This document shows, piece after piece, positions 43,576 through 53,526 of a stretch of DNA of 64,000 nucleotides. The translations under genes and the position numbers were made by a program. How positions within the stretch are numbered: position 1 is the first letter of the stretch; each line of letters begins with the position of its first letter. Source of the DNA: Enterococcus sp. 9D6_DIV0238 (GTDB lineage: Bacteria > Bacillota > Bacilli > Lactobacillales > Enterococcaceae); the NCBI RefSeq assembly GCF_002174455.2, contig NZ_CP147246.1:833501-897500 (forward strand), read 5' to 3'. Under the pieces are notes generated by a model. That model had not been told where the DNA came from. It ran no database searches and saw nothing but the letters and a program-made list of their open reading frames with translations.

Positions 43576-44982
43576 CTAAATATGAATTGGCAAACCTAAA
43601 GCCAACTCAGAAGCATCCATAGTAATTTCCCCTAAAGATGGGTGTGGATGGATCGTTAATGCGATATCTTCTGCATTCATGCCAGATTCAACAGCTAATG
43701 ATAATTCAGAAATCATATCACTTGCGCCAACTCCGCCAATTTGTGCTCCGATAATTACATTATCTTCATTTGTCGTAACTAAACGAACAAATCCTTCTGT
43801 TTTACCTAAAGAAATCGCACGTCCATTACCAGCAAATGGGAATTTGTAAGCAGTTGCTTCTAAGCCCGCTTCTTTTGCTTCAGCAATCGTCATACCAACG
43901 CTTGCTAATTCAGGATCAGTAAAGGCTACAGCAGGCATTGCTTTGTAGTCAACTTCTACTTTTTTACCAGAGATCGCTTCAGCAGCAATTTTCGCTTCAT
44001 AGCTTGCTTTATGGGCAAGAGCAGCGCCTGGTACGATATCTCCGATCGCAAAAATGTTTGAGACATTTGTTCTGCCTTGTTTGTCTACAGGAACTAAACC
44101 GCGTTCGCCAACTTCAACGCCCGCTTGTTCAAGACCAAGATCATCTGTATTTGGACGACGTCCAACTGTTACCATTACGTAATCAGCAGTTACAGATTCT
44201 TCTTTACCGTCTACTTCATATTTAACAGTCACGCTGTCGCCGTTGTCGATCGCTTCTTTAGCCATCGCTTTTGTGACAACTGTAACGTTTTTCTTCTTGA
44301 AGTCATCCGTCACAAGTTTAACCATATCTTTTTCATAGGTTGGTAAAATCGAAGGACTGCCTTCTAAGATCGTTACTTCAGAACCTAGGTTAGCATATGC
44401 TCCGCCAAGTTCTGCACCGATGACTCCGCCGCCGATGATCACGAATTTTTTAGGAACTTCTTTCAAGTTCAATCCGCCAGTAGAATCTAAGACACGTCCG
44501 CCAAATTTAAATCCTGGGATTTCGATTGGACGAGAACCTGTTGCCACGATCGCATTGTTGAAGGAATAAGTTTGCGCTGAATCTGGATGGATCACACGTA
44601 AAGTGTTTTCATCAACGAAAAATGCTTCTCCTTCAATGATCTCTACTTTATGTTTTTTAAGCAGCATGCCTACGCCGCCAGTAAGTGTTTTAACGACTTT
44701 GTTGTCTTTCCACTCTTGTGTTTTTGTAAAGTCTAGTTCAACATCTTTCGTTGTTACACCAAACATTGTTGAATCTAATGATTCTTGATAGTGATGTCCT
44801 GCTGCGATCAATGCTTTAGAAGGAATACATCCAACGTTCAAACATACACCGCCGATAAACTCACGTTCAATGATCGCAACTTTTTGACCCATTTCAGCAG
44901 CACGAATCGCTGCAACATATCCTCCAGGGCCTGAACCAATTACGACTGTATCTAATTCAATGGCGAAATCTCCTACTACCAT
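43576..44982 (-). CDS. pdhD: Dihydrolipoamide dehydrogenase (E3 of PDH)
   Basis: This 468-residue FAD disulfide oxidoreductase reoxidises the lipoyl groups of E2 with NAD. Features are the FAD-binding [20 protein letters not shown], the redox-active disulfide [13 protein letters not shown] near residue 48, the NAD-binding [20 protein letters not shown], the second FAD motif NIFAIGDI, and the catalytic His-Glu pair in HPHPSLGE at the C-terminus. It has no N-terminal lipoyl domain. It starts seven bases after pdhC stops and ends the operon. In E. faecalis the E3 component is known for NADH sensitivity lower than usual; nothing in the sequence settles this here. Confidence 0.96.
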   Translation of the reverse strand: MVVGDFAIELDTVVIGSGPGGYVAAIRAAEMGQKVAIIEREFIGGVCLNVGCIPSKALIAAGHHYQESLDSTMFGVTTKDVELDFTKTQEWKDNKVVKTLTGGVGMLLKKHKVEIIEGEAFFVDENTLRVIHPDSAQTYSFNNAIVATGSRPIEIPGFKFGGRVLDSTGGLNLKEVPKKFVIIGGGVIGAELGGAYANLGSEVTILEGSPSILPTYEKDMVKLVTDDFKKKNVTVVTKAMAKEAIDNGDSVTVKYEVDGKEESVTADYVMVTVGRRPNTDDLGLEQAGVEVGERGLVPVDKQGRTNVSNIFAIGDIVPGAALAHKASYEAKIAAEAISGKKVEVDYKAMPAVAFTDPELASVGMTIAEAKEAGLEATAYKFPFAGNGRAISLGKTEGFVRLVTTNEDNVIIGAQIGGVGASDMISELSLAVESGMNAEDIALTIHPHPSLGEITMDASELALGLPIHI

Positions 44983-44989
44983 CTGATAA

Positions 44990-46627
44990 TCATCCTTCCA
45001 TTAATAGTAATTCTGGATCAGCTAATAAACGCTTGATGTTGTTCATTGCTTTTTGAGCAGTTGCTCCGTCAACAATACGGTGGTCAAAGCTTAATGAAAG
45101 TTTCATTACACGACCAACTACGATTTCTCCATCTGCATTTACAACTGGTTGTTGTGCGATCGTACCTACACCTAAAATAGCTACTTCAGGGTAGTTGATA
45201 ACTGGTGTGAACCAGCCGCCGCCAACAGAACCAATATTACTGATCGTGATAGAACCATCACGCATATCTTGAGCCGTTAATTTACCGTCGATCGCTAATG
45301 CAGCTTTTTCATTGATTTCATCGGCAATTGCGAACATGCTCTTCGTATTCGCATTTTTAACGTTTGGTACATATAAACCATGATCAGTATCTGTTGCGAT
45401 ACCGATGTTATAGTAGTTTTTATAAACGATTTCTTGTGCTGCATCGTCAATAGATGCATTCAAGATCGGGAATTTTTGAACAGTTGCTGTCAATGCTTTT
45501 ACAACGTATGGTAAGAATGTTAATTTCGTACCGTTAGCTGCTGCCACATCTTTGAATTTCTTACGGTGATCCCATAATTTAGACACTTCAACTTCATCAT
45601 GTAAAGTAACGTGTGGTGCAGTGTGTTTGCTGTTTACCATCGCTTTTGCAATTGCTTTACGTGTTGGAGTCATTTTTTCGCGTGTTTCAGCTTCACCTAG
45701 GTCAGAAACAAATGGTTTAGCTGGTGCTTTTGGAGCTGCTGTTTCAGTTGCTGCTGGTGCTGATACAGTTTTTTCAGCTTGTGCAGGAGCTGCTGCTTGT
45801 CCGCCGCCTGAAATGAAGGCTTCGATATCTGCTTTTGTTACACGACCGCCTTTTCCAGTTGGTGCAACTTGTGTGATATCAACATCTTTTTCACGAGCAA
45901 ACTGACGTACAGATGGCATAGCCAAGACGCGTTTATTAGGATCTGCTGCTGCCACAACACCTGTTGATGCTGCTGGTGCAGGTGCTGCTTGTTCTGTTTG
46001 AGCAGGTGCACTTGCTGCAGAAGCAGATGCACTTGGTGCTGAATTATGTCCTGGTGCATCGATTTCGATCAAGACATCTCCAACGTTTGCTACAGTTCCT
46101 TCTGGTACAACGATATTTTTAACTGTCCCAGTCACAGGTGATGGGATTTCTTCTACTGATTTGTCATTTTGAACTTCCAATAAAGTATCATCTTCGTTGA
46201 TTGTATCACCTGATTTAACGAACCATTTTACGATTTCGCCTTCTGCGATACCTTCACCGATATCCGGTAATTTAAATTGGAATACGCCGCCATTGTCAGC
46301 TGCAGATGCTTCTGGAGTCGCTGCTGGTTGTGCAGGAGTTTGTTCTTGAGCTGGAGCTGCTGCAGGTGCTGCATCATTTTCTGGATGTCCTGGTGCATCG
46401 ATTTCGATCAAAACATCTCCAACATTTGCTACAGTTCCTTCTGGTACAACGATTGCTTTTACTGTTCCTGTTACTGGTGATGGAATTTCTTCTACTGATT
46501 TATCGTTTTGAACTTCTAATAGTGTATCGTCTTCATTGATGGTATCTCCTGCTTTAACGAACCATTTTACGATTTCGCCTTCTGCAATACCTTCACCAAT
46601 ATCTGGTAATTTAAATTGATAAGCCAT
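44990..46627 (-). CDS. pdhC: Dihydrolipoamide acetyltransferase (E2 of PDH), two lipoyl domains
   Basis: This 545-residue PDH core subunit carries two lipoyl domains (about 1-80 and 114-193, lipoyl-lysines Lys43 and Lys156 in NDKSVE), each followed by an Ala/Pro/Gln linker. A peripheral subunit-binding domain lies near 235-275 ([37 protein letters not shown]), and the C-terminal acyltransferase domain has the active-site SFDHRIVDG. The two lipoyl domains are almost identical in protein and close in DNA, pointing to a recent duplication or gene conversion. It follows pdhB by 123 bases, a gap with a 12-bp hairpin. Confidence 0.96.
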   Translation of the reverse strand: MAYQFKLPDIGEGIAEGEIVKWFVKAGDTINEDDTLLEVQNDKSVEEIPSPVTGTVKAIVVPEGTVANVGDVLIEIDAPGHPENDAAPAAAPAQEQTPAQPAATPEASAADNGGVFQFKLPDIGEGIAEGEIVKWFVKSGDTINEDDTLLEVQNDKSVEEIPSPVTGTVKNIVVPEGTVANVGDVLIEIDAPGHNSAPSASASAASAPAQTEQAAPAPAASTGVVAAADPNKRVLAMPSVRQFAREKDVDITQVAPTGKGGRVTKADIEAFISGGGQAAAPAQAEKTVSAPAATETAAPKAPAKPFVSDLGEAETREKMTPTRKAIAKAMVNSKHTAPHVTLHDEVEVSKLWDHRKKFKDVAAANGTKLTFLPYVVKALTATVQKFPILNASIDDAAQEIVYKNYYNIGIATDTDHGLYVPNVKNANTKSMFAIADEINEKAALAIDGKLTAQDMRDGSITISNIGSVGGGWFTPVINYPEVAILGVGTIAQQPVVNADGEIVVGRVMKLSLSFDHRIVDGATAQKAMNNIKRLLADPELLLMEG

Positions 46628-46675
46628 TTTTTAAGCCTTCCCTTCCTTTGATCGTATAAATTGAGAAAAACAACG

Positions 46676-46715
46676 CTGAATTTTCACATAATGAAGCCAT
46701 CACGTGAAAATTCAG
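46676..46715 (-). promoter_or_regulatory. Hairpin between pdhB and pdhC
   Basis: A 12-bp stem, CTGAATTTTCAC with GTGAAAATTCAG, encloses 16 bases. On the minus strand it is followed by CGTTGTTTTTC, an imperfect T-run. It could be an attenuator or RNA processing and stability element that sets the E1:E2 ratio. Confidence 0.5.
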
Positions 46716-46750
46716 GTTTGCCGCTTAGAGCAGCTTTATACAGTTTCTAA

Positions 46751-47728
46751 TTAAAATTCTGCGATTTCTCTCGCTTTCGCTTCGATATCTTTAGCATTTG
46801 GCAACCAAATGTTTTCAGCTTGTCCAAATGGGAAGATAGTATCTGGTGCAGATACACGGCCAATTGGCGCTTCCAATGATAAGACTGCACGTTCAGAAAT
46901 TTCAGAAACAACCATAGCGCCAACGCCAGCTTGTTTTTGTGCTTCTTGAACAACAACTACGCGACCAGTTTTTTCAACTGATTTGATGATTGTTTCAACA
47001 TCTAAAGGAGCCACAGTACGCAAGTCAATGATTTCAGCAGAAATATTGTCTTTTGCTAAGTTGTCAGCTGCTTTGATCGCTTCACGAACCATTGCACCGT
47101 AAGTGATGATCGATACGTCTGTACCTTCACGAGTGACAGCCGCTTTATCTAAAGGAACTTCATATGCTTCATCCGGCACTTCCTCACGGAATGAACGGTA
47201 AAGTTTCATGTGTTCTAAATAAACAACTGGATCGTTACTTCTAATAGAAGAAATCAATAATCCTTTTGCATCGTATGGATTTGATGGAATAACGACACGG
47301 ATACCTGGAGATTGAGCGATCAATCCTTCTAAGTTATCTGAGTGAAGTTCTGGTGTATGAACGCCTCCACCAAATGGTGCACGGACAGTGATAGGCATGT
47401 TACGAGTACCACCCATACGGTAACGTGTACGAGCCATTTGACCAACGATTTCGTCAAATACTTCAAATACGAATCCAAAGAATTGGATTTCAGGAACTGG
47501 ACGATAGCCTTCTAAAGCTAAACCAAATGCTAAACCGCCGATTCCAGATTCTGCTAAAGGAGTATCGAAAACACGGTCTTCGCCAAATTTTTCTTGTAAT
47601 CCTTCAGTTGCACGGAAAACTCCGCCGTTTTTACCAACGTCTTCACCGAAGACTAGTACGTTTTCGTCTTTCTCTATTTCAAGAGCTAAGGCATCTGTAA
47701 TTGCTTGGATCATTGTTTTTTGTGCCAT
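46751..47728 (-). CDS. pdhB: Pyruvate dehydrogenase E1 beta subunit
   Basis: This 325-residue subunit pairs with PdhA to decarboxylate pyruvate with thiamine diphosphate. Typical sequences are [32 protein letters not shown] at the N-terminus (Glu contacts the TPP aminopyrimidine), [49 protein letters not shown] and [13 protein letters not shown]. Length is standard. It begins two bases after the end of pdhA, and the 123-base gap to pdhC is the only break in the operon. Confidence 0.96.
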   Translation of the reverse strand: MAQKTMIQAITDALALEIEKDENVLVFGEDVGKNGGVFRATEGLQEKFGEDRVFDTPLAESGIGGLAFGLALEGYRPVPEIQFFGFVFEVFDEIVGQMARTRYRMGGTRNMPITVRAPFGGGVHTPELHSDNLEGLIAQSPGIRVVIPSNPYDAKGLLISSIRSNDPVVYLEHMKLYRSFREEVPDEAYEVPLDKAAVTREGTDVSIITYGAMVREAIKAADNLAKDNISAEIIDLRTVAPLDVETIIKSVEKTGRVVVVQEAQKQAGVGAMVVSEISERAVLSLEAPIGRVSAPDTIFPFGQAENIWLPNAKDIEAKAREIAEF

Positions 47729-47730
47729 GA

Positions 47731-49180
<1,450 letters not shown>

Positions 49181-49226
49181 AAAAAAAGAAGCTTGGAGAA
49201 ACAAAATCTGTTTCTCCAAGCTTCTT
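49181..49226 (-). terminator. Terminator of mgtA
   Basis: A perfect 18-bp stem (AAGAAGCTTGGAGAAACA with its complement), loop AAATC, followed leftward by eight Ts. It lies 182 bases after the mgtA stop. Confidence 0.85.
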
Positions 49227-49407
49227 CAAAAAACGAATATTTTATATTTTTAACTCTTAATTCTGGAAATTTCACGAATATCTGGAATATCCTTCTGGAA
49301 ATCCTTCGTTATTAGAGCACAAAATTTATTTATGAGCAACTTTGTACTTTGGGTGAATCCTTGTGTAAAACGTTCCACTCAAAAATAGAAACAAACGCAT
49401 TTATTTT

Positions 49408-52020
49408 TTAGATCCACTCTTTTGTCAAATGAATATAGATACGTTTGGCAATTTCTACAGTGATCAAGTATAGTACAATGATCAAAATAAACCAGCCCCA
49501 GTAATTAGCTGGAAGTTTCACAAAGTCAAAAACGTCCCGAATCGGTGTCAAAACGATCACAAAGCCCATAAGAACTGCGCCTAAGCTTGAAAGGATCACA
49601 GCAGGTGATGCCATACTTTGAATAAATGGTAACTTTCTTGTCCGAACCATTTGAACGACAAGTGTTTGACTGACTAATCCAACAACAAACCATCCTGTTT
49701 GGAACAAGTGCTGTGTGCCAATGCTATTAGCACTAAAGACAAACCACATAACTACATACGTCATAATATCGAAAATACTGCTGACAGGGCCTATGCATAA
49801 GGTGAATTTCATCAAACCGTTTGTTTCCCATTTAACAGGTTTCAATAAATCTTCTTCATCTACGTTGTCCCATGGGATCGCAAGTTGCGCAATGTCATAG
49901 ATCAAATTTTGAATCAATAGTTGAATAGATACCATTGGTAAAAATGGTAAAAAGGCGCTAGCGATCAAAATAGAAAAGACATTCCCAAAATTGGAACTGA
50001 TCGTAATTTTGATATACTTCATCATATTACTGAAAACTTTCCGGCCTTCAATGACTCCATTTTCTAATACATTTAAACTTTTTTCTAGTAAAATGATCGA
50101 ACTTGCATCTTTGGTAATATCCGCAGCTGTATCAACAGAAATACCTACATCGGCTTTACGTAATGCTGGGGCGTCATTGATGCCGTCTCCCATAAATCCT
50201 ACCGTATGACCATTTCCTTGCAGAGTTTCGATGATTCTTGATTTTTGCATCGGATTTAATTTAGCAAACAAATTCGTTTTTTCTACTTCTTCTTTCATTT
50301 GCTCATCAGACATATTGTCGATTTCAGAGCCGAGCACAACGTGAGAGACTTCGATCCCAACGTCCCGACAGACCTTTTTTGCAACGATATCATTGTCACC
50401 AGTCAATACTTTTACATTGACACCATGCTCATGTAAAGACTTGATGGCTGTGATCGCAGATTCTTTGGCAGGATCTAAAAAGCCCATGAATCCAATCAAA
50501 GTCATTCCTTGCTCATCCTCTACACTATAAACTGCTTCACTGTGAACATCCATTTTCACAGCAACGGCTAATGCACGCATCCCCTGTTCATTCATGCGGA
50601 TATTTACTTCACGCATTCTCTCTTGCAGTTCTGGTGTCAATGGAACGATTTCTCCGTTGATTTCAGCATGTGTACAAACAGATTCCATTTCTTCCACAGC
50701 GCCTTTAGTGATCATAAATTGATGCCCATCTGCATTTACTACAACAGTCAAACGACGGCGAGAAAAATCAAACGGAATCTCATCTAACTTCGTCACTTTT
50801 TTATAAGGACTTTCTACTTTATTTTCTTCGTAAAAATTGATTACCGCAATGTCCATTAAATTTTTCCAGCCAGTTTGATAGTGAGAATTCAAAAAAGCCA
50901 TATCCAACACTTGATTATTGATCTCACCCAGCGGATCTAAATGCTGAACCAACACGACACGATCTTCTGTGATCGTCCCTGTCTTATCTGTACATAAAAC
51001 ATCCATGCTGCCTAGGTTTTGAATAGACGGTAGTTCTTTTACGATGACTTTATGTTTTGATAAGCTTAATGCACCTTTGGCTAAATTACTGGTGACGATC
51101 ATCGGCAGCATTTCAGGAGTTAACCCCACGGCAACCGCGATAGCAAAGAAGAACGCATCGCCCCATTCGCCTTTAGTTAAACCATTGATCAAAAATACTA
51201 CTGGAAATAAGACCATGACCATTCGTAATAAAAACTTGCTGACTTTTGTCAATCCAATATCAAAAGATGTTTTACCACGTTGTGTAGTCGCATTCTTAGC
51301 AATATCCCCAAAAAAAGTATTTTGGCCTGTTTTTAAAATAATTGCTTTTCCTTGGCCGCTCAATACATCGGTTCCCATAAATATTAAGTCCTGCATATCC
51401 AGCGCGGAAACAGTATCAGAGTTTTTATCGATTCCTGCATCAACAAATTTTTCCACCGGCATCGACTCACCTGTCAGTGAGGATTGATTGATAAATAGAT
51501 CCTTTGTCCAAATCAACACAGCATCTGCCGGAATCATATCACCTGTTGCTAACGTCACGATATCTCCCGGTACTACTTCATCCATCGGAATTTCTTTCGT
51601 TTGTCCTTCACGTGTTACAGCTGTTGTATTCTCTATTAGTTCTTTTAAATTCAAGCTAGCTTTTTGAGAACGATATTCTTGAATAAATGCAATAATCACA
51701 CTGGCTAAGATCATGATCCCCATAACGATTGCTGCTTCAAAATCCTTTGTTGCGGTTGAAACCACCATCAACAATGCTAATACATAAACAAATGGATCCT
51801 TAAACGCTTCTAAAAACATAATAATTGCTGGCGTTGGCTTTTGAGCAGAGACTTCATTTGGTCCGTATTCTTCTAATCGATTTTTAGCATCTTCTTCAGA
51901 TAAACCATTTTGTGATGTACGAAGCTCCATCATCAATTCCCGCTCGGATAACATAGCTAATTTTCTTAGTTCTTGATCTTTCGTTACTTTTTTCATTTCT
52001 GCTAATTTTTTGTTCATCAT
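49408..52020 (-). CDS. mgtA: Magnesium-translocating P-type ATPase
   Basis: This 870-residue P3B-type ATPase imports Mg2+. The domain order is N-terminal cytoplasmic part, TM1-2, actuator domain (INQSSLTGESMPVEKF, the TGES motif, near 200), and TM3-4 with VGLTPEMLPMIVTSNLAKGA. The phosphorylation site is DVLCTDKTGTITED near 345. The nucleotide-binding domain has KGAVEEMESVC, then the hinge VGFMGDGINDAPALRKADVGIS near 630, and TM5-10 follow. GGAGG precedes the ATG pair. The 5' leader is about 830 bases long and begins with an M-box riboswitch, so expression should be off when Mg2+ is plentiful. Confidence 0.95.
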   Translation of the reverse strand: MMNKKLAEMKKVTKDQELRKLAMLSERELMMELRTSQNGLSEEDAKNRLEEYGPNEVSAQKPTPAIIMFLEAFKDPFVYVLALLMVVSTATKDFEAAIVMGIMILASVIIAFIQEYRSQKASLNLKELIENTTAVTREGQTKEIPMDEVVPGDIVTLATGDMIPADAVLIWTKDLFINQSSLTGESMPVEKFVDAGIDKNSDTVSALDMQDLIFMGTDVLSGQGKAIILKTGQNTFFGDIAKNATTQRGKTSFDIGLTKVSKFLLRMVMVLFPVVFLINGLTKGEWGDAFFFAIAVAVGLTPEMLPMIVTSNLAKGALSLSKHKVIVKELPSIQNLGSMDVLCTDKTGTITEDRVVLVQHLDPLGEINNQVLDMAFLNSHYQTGWKNLMDIAVINFYEENKVESPYKKVTKLDEIPFDFSRRRLTVVVNADGHQFMITKGAVEEMESVCTHAEINGEIVPLTPELQERMREVNIRMNEQGMRALAVAVKMDVHSEAVYSVEDEQGMTLIGFMGFLDPAKESAITAIKSLHEHGVNVKVLTGDNDIVAKKVCRDVGIEVSHVVLGSEIDNMSDEQMKEEVEKTNLFAKLNPMQKSRIIETLQGNGHTVGFMGDGINDAPALRKADVGISVDTAADITKDASSIILLEKSLNVLENGVIEGRKVFSNMMKYIKITISSNFGNVFSILIASAFLPFLPMVSIQLLIQNLIYDIAQLAIPWDNVDEEDLLKPVKWETNGLMKFTLCIGPVSSIFDIMTYVVMWFVFSANSIGTQHLFQTGWFVVGLVSQTLVVQMVRTRKLPFIQSMASPAVILSSLGAVLMGFVIVLTPIRDVFDFVKLPANYWGWFILIIVLYLITVEIAKRIYIHLTKEWI

Positions 52021-52326
52021 TTCCTTTTTCCTCCTCTAACGTAAGGGGTACTCTTTCTATTATTCTAAAATAGAAAATTTTGCCCGCTTCACCTTTTTAG
52101 AAAGTGGAAGGAATAGTTCTGCTTGATTCCATCGTTTCTAAGATGAAGGCTACACTTATTTTATTACGCGAATGACTGGGGTCTTCCATGTGACTCTTCC
52201 TCTCTTTTAAGTTTTTTTAGATAAAACGATGGAACTTTTTAAATAATTGTTGAGGTGATTGATCAGTTCTGATTTTCTATTAGCTCGATTGGTTCTTTTT
52301 TGATGGAACCTTTTTGCTTTTATTTT

Positions 52327-52617
52327 CATCATCTGCTCTGTGTGTTTGGCAGGCAATCGTAGGGATTCAATCGATTACTTGTTGGTTTCTCTTTGCGGAA
52401 CTTCGCTCCCTTTGCACGCCTTGGATTTTTCATCCCTTGCTTTGTCTGCTCCGCAGCCATGTGTGGTGCTTTGACCATTTAATTTCTTGGCTTACTTTTC
52501 CAGCATAGTTTTTGGATTAACTTGCTGGTTTCTTTTTGCGGAACTTCGCTCCCTTTGGTCGCCAAGTATTTTTCATCATCTATTCTGTCTGCTCTGCAGC
52601 CAATCATAGTGATTCAA
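52327..52617. repeat. Tandem diverged repeats in the mgtA leader
   Basis: Two copies (about 52379-52461 and 52522-52602, offset 144) share TTTGCGGAACTTCGCTCCC and the flank CTGTCTGCTC(C/T)GCAGCCA; a third partial copy (52327-52370) matches the end of the second (52574-52617). GGAGCGAAGTTCC can form a short hairpin. On the leftward strand each full copy encodes a similar short basic peptide with KGAKFRK after an ATG, one open for 49 codons, the other for 20. No strong ribosome-binding site is seen. The repeats lie between the riboswitch and the mgtA start. Confidence 0.65.
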
Positions 52618-52836
52618 AACAAAACGCACACTCAACAATAGAGTGTGCGTAAAAATAACAACTTTAATAAAAGTATCTCTATCGTTGAGCTTTAGCACTA
52701 TAGGGCGTAGATAATTTCTTATCAGCTACGTTATGAATGACCTTCACGATCATTCCTGTTCAACCAACTAAGAGTCTCTCGATTCTTTCGCGGCAGCAGC
52801 CTGTGTCCATATAGGAGCCTCACCTAACAATTATTC
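52610..52836 (-). ncRNA. M-box (ykoK) magnesium riboswitch before mgtA
   Basis: On the minus strand the aptamer starts GTTAGGTGAGGCTCCTATAT (from 52828) and continues with ACAGGCTGCTGCC, a GAGAGACTC segment, and ends ACTATAGTGCTAAAGCTCAACG (near 52680), all hallmarks of the M-box. An intrinsic terminator follows: ACGCACACTC with GAGTGTGCGT (52650-52624) and TTTTGTTTT. Mg2+ binding should favour the terminator and stop mgtA transcription. Confidence 0.93.
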
Positions 52837-52855
52837 AGTTTTTTTATCCGTAACT

Positions 52856-52884
52856 ATCATAGTTCATATTTACGATATTGTCAA
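52856..52884 (-). promoter_or_regulatory. Promoter of the M-box/mgtA transcript
   Basis: TTGACA (52884-52879), 17-base spacer, TATGAT (52861-52856). Predicted start near 52850, shortly before the aptamer. Confidence 0.8.
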
Positions 52885-52915
52885 AAGAAAACAAAAATAA
52901 ATTTTCAGAAAAAAA

Positions 52916-53170
52916 TTATAGATCTAAAGACTTCAACTTCAAGCCTAAAATAACCGAACAAGGAACCAAGGTCACAACATTTGTTAGTAATACTGCTAAA
53001 TCCCATTTCAATGCTCCATACACAACCCATGAAGAAACACCTATGAAAAATAGAATGTACGTAATCAATGAAATTCCTTCGGTATTCTTTGTCTTTATCG
53101 TTTGAATTGCTTGCGGAATAAACGATACACTCGTGCAGATTCCTGCGATCATACCTAACAGCGTGATCAT
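52916..53170 (-). CDS. SemiSWEET (PQ-loop) sugar transporter
   Basis: This 84-residue protein has three membrane segments forming one triple-helix bundle, as in bacterial SemiSWEETs that dimerise to let sugars cross by facilitated diffusion. The family PQ motif is visible at SFIPQAIQTIKTKNTEGIS near residue 17, and the second conserved stretch at FIGVSSWVVYGALKWDLAVLLTNVVTLV. Its ATG overlaps the stop of the PTS IIA gene by four bases, so it belongs to the PTS operon. A passive sugar carrier in an operon for phosphorylating uptake is unusual; it may export a non-phosphorylated product. Confidence 0.87.
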   Translation of the reverse strand: MITLLGMIAGICTSVSFIPQAIQTIKTKNTEGISLITYILFFIGVSSWVVYGALKWDLAVLLTNVVTLVPCSVILGLKLKSLDL

Positions 53171-53511
53171 TTCTTCTCTAGCTCTTCAACTTTTTGCTTC
53201 AATTCATAAAAGCTCTTATTCATTTCCAGCAATTCATTTGCCAGATCTCTTAACACAACGGTCGTCATCAACTGATCCTCAGCATGGATAAAAAGTAACG
53301 TTAGTTCACTTGTTTTATCCTTTGCTTCTTTTGTGATCACAGTGAAATGCTCCTTTTCCCCAGCCTGTAAAGCTTCATTTGCTTCATTGATCAATGTTTC
53401 AGCTTCGGCAAACTGACCATTTCTAGAACAAGACATGCTTTCCATCAATTTTGACTTCGCTGTTCCAACTGTACTGATAATATTAAATGCGACTAATTCT
53501 AATCCATCCAT
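53167..53511 (-). CDS. PTS lactose/cellobiose-type EIIA component
   Basis: This 114-residue three-helix EIIA of the Lac family accepts phosphate from HPr on the histidine in LLFIHAEDQLMTT near residue 80 and passes it to the EIIB cysteine. The N-terminal helix (LELVAFNIISTVGTAKSKLMES) and a Lys/Glu-rich C-terminal coiled tail (ELKQKVEELEKK) are typical. I start at an ATG at 53511; a GTG three codons upstream is possible. It lies 15 bases after the glycosidase-like gene and overlaps the SemiSWEET gene. EIIB and EIIC are encoded upstream in the same operon. Confidence 0.92.
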   Translation of the reverse strand: MDGLELVAFNIISTVGTAKSKLMESMSCSRNGQFAEAETLINEANEALQAGEKEHFTVITKEAKDKTSELTLLFIHAEDQLMTTVVLRDLANELLEMNKSFYELKQKVEELEKK

Positions 53512-53526
53512 TCCATTCACTTCTTT

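Noticed and set aside
52314..52508. Rightward 64-codon frame, cysteine- and tryptophan-rich, in the mgtA leader
   Set aside because: It is antisense to the mgtA leader and arises from the tandem repeats; the second repeat copy does not preserve it.
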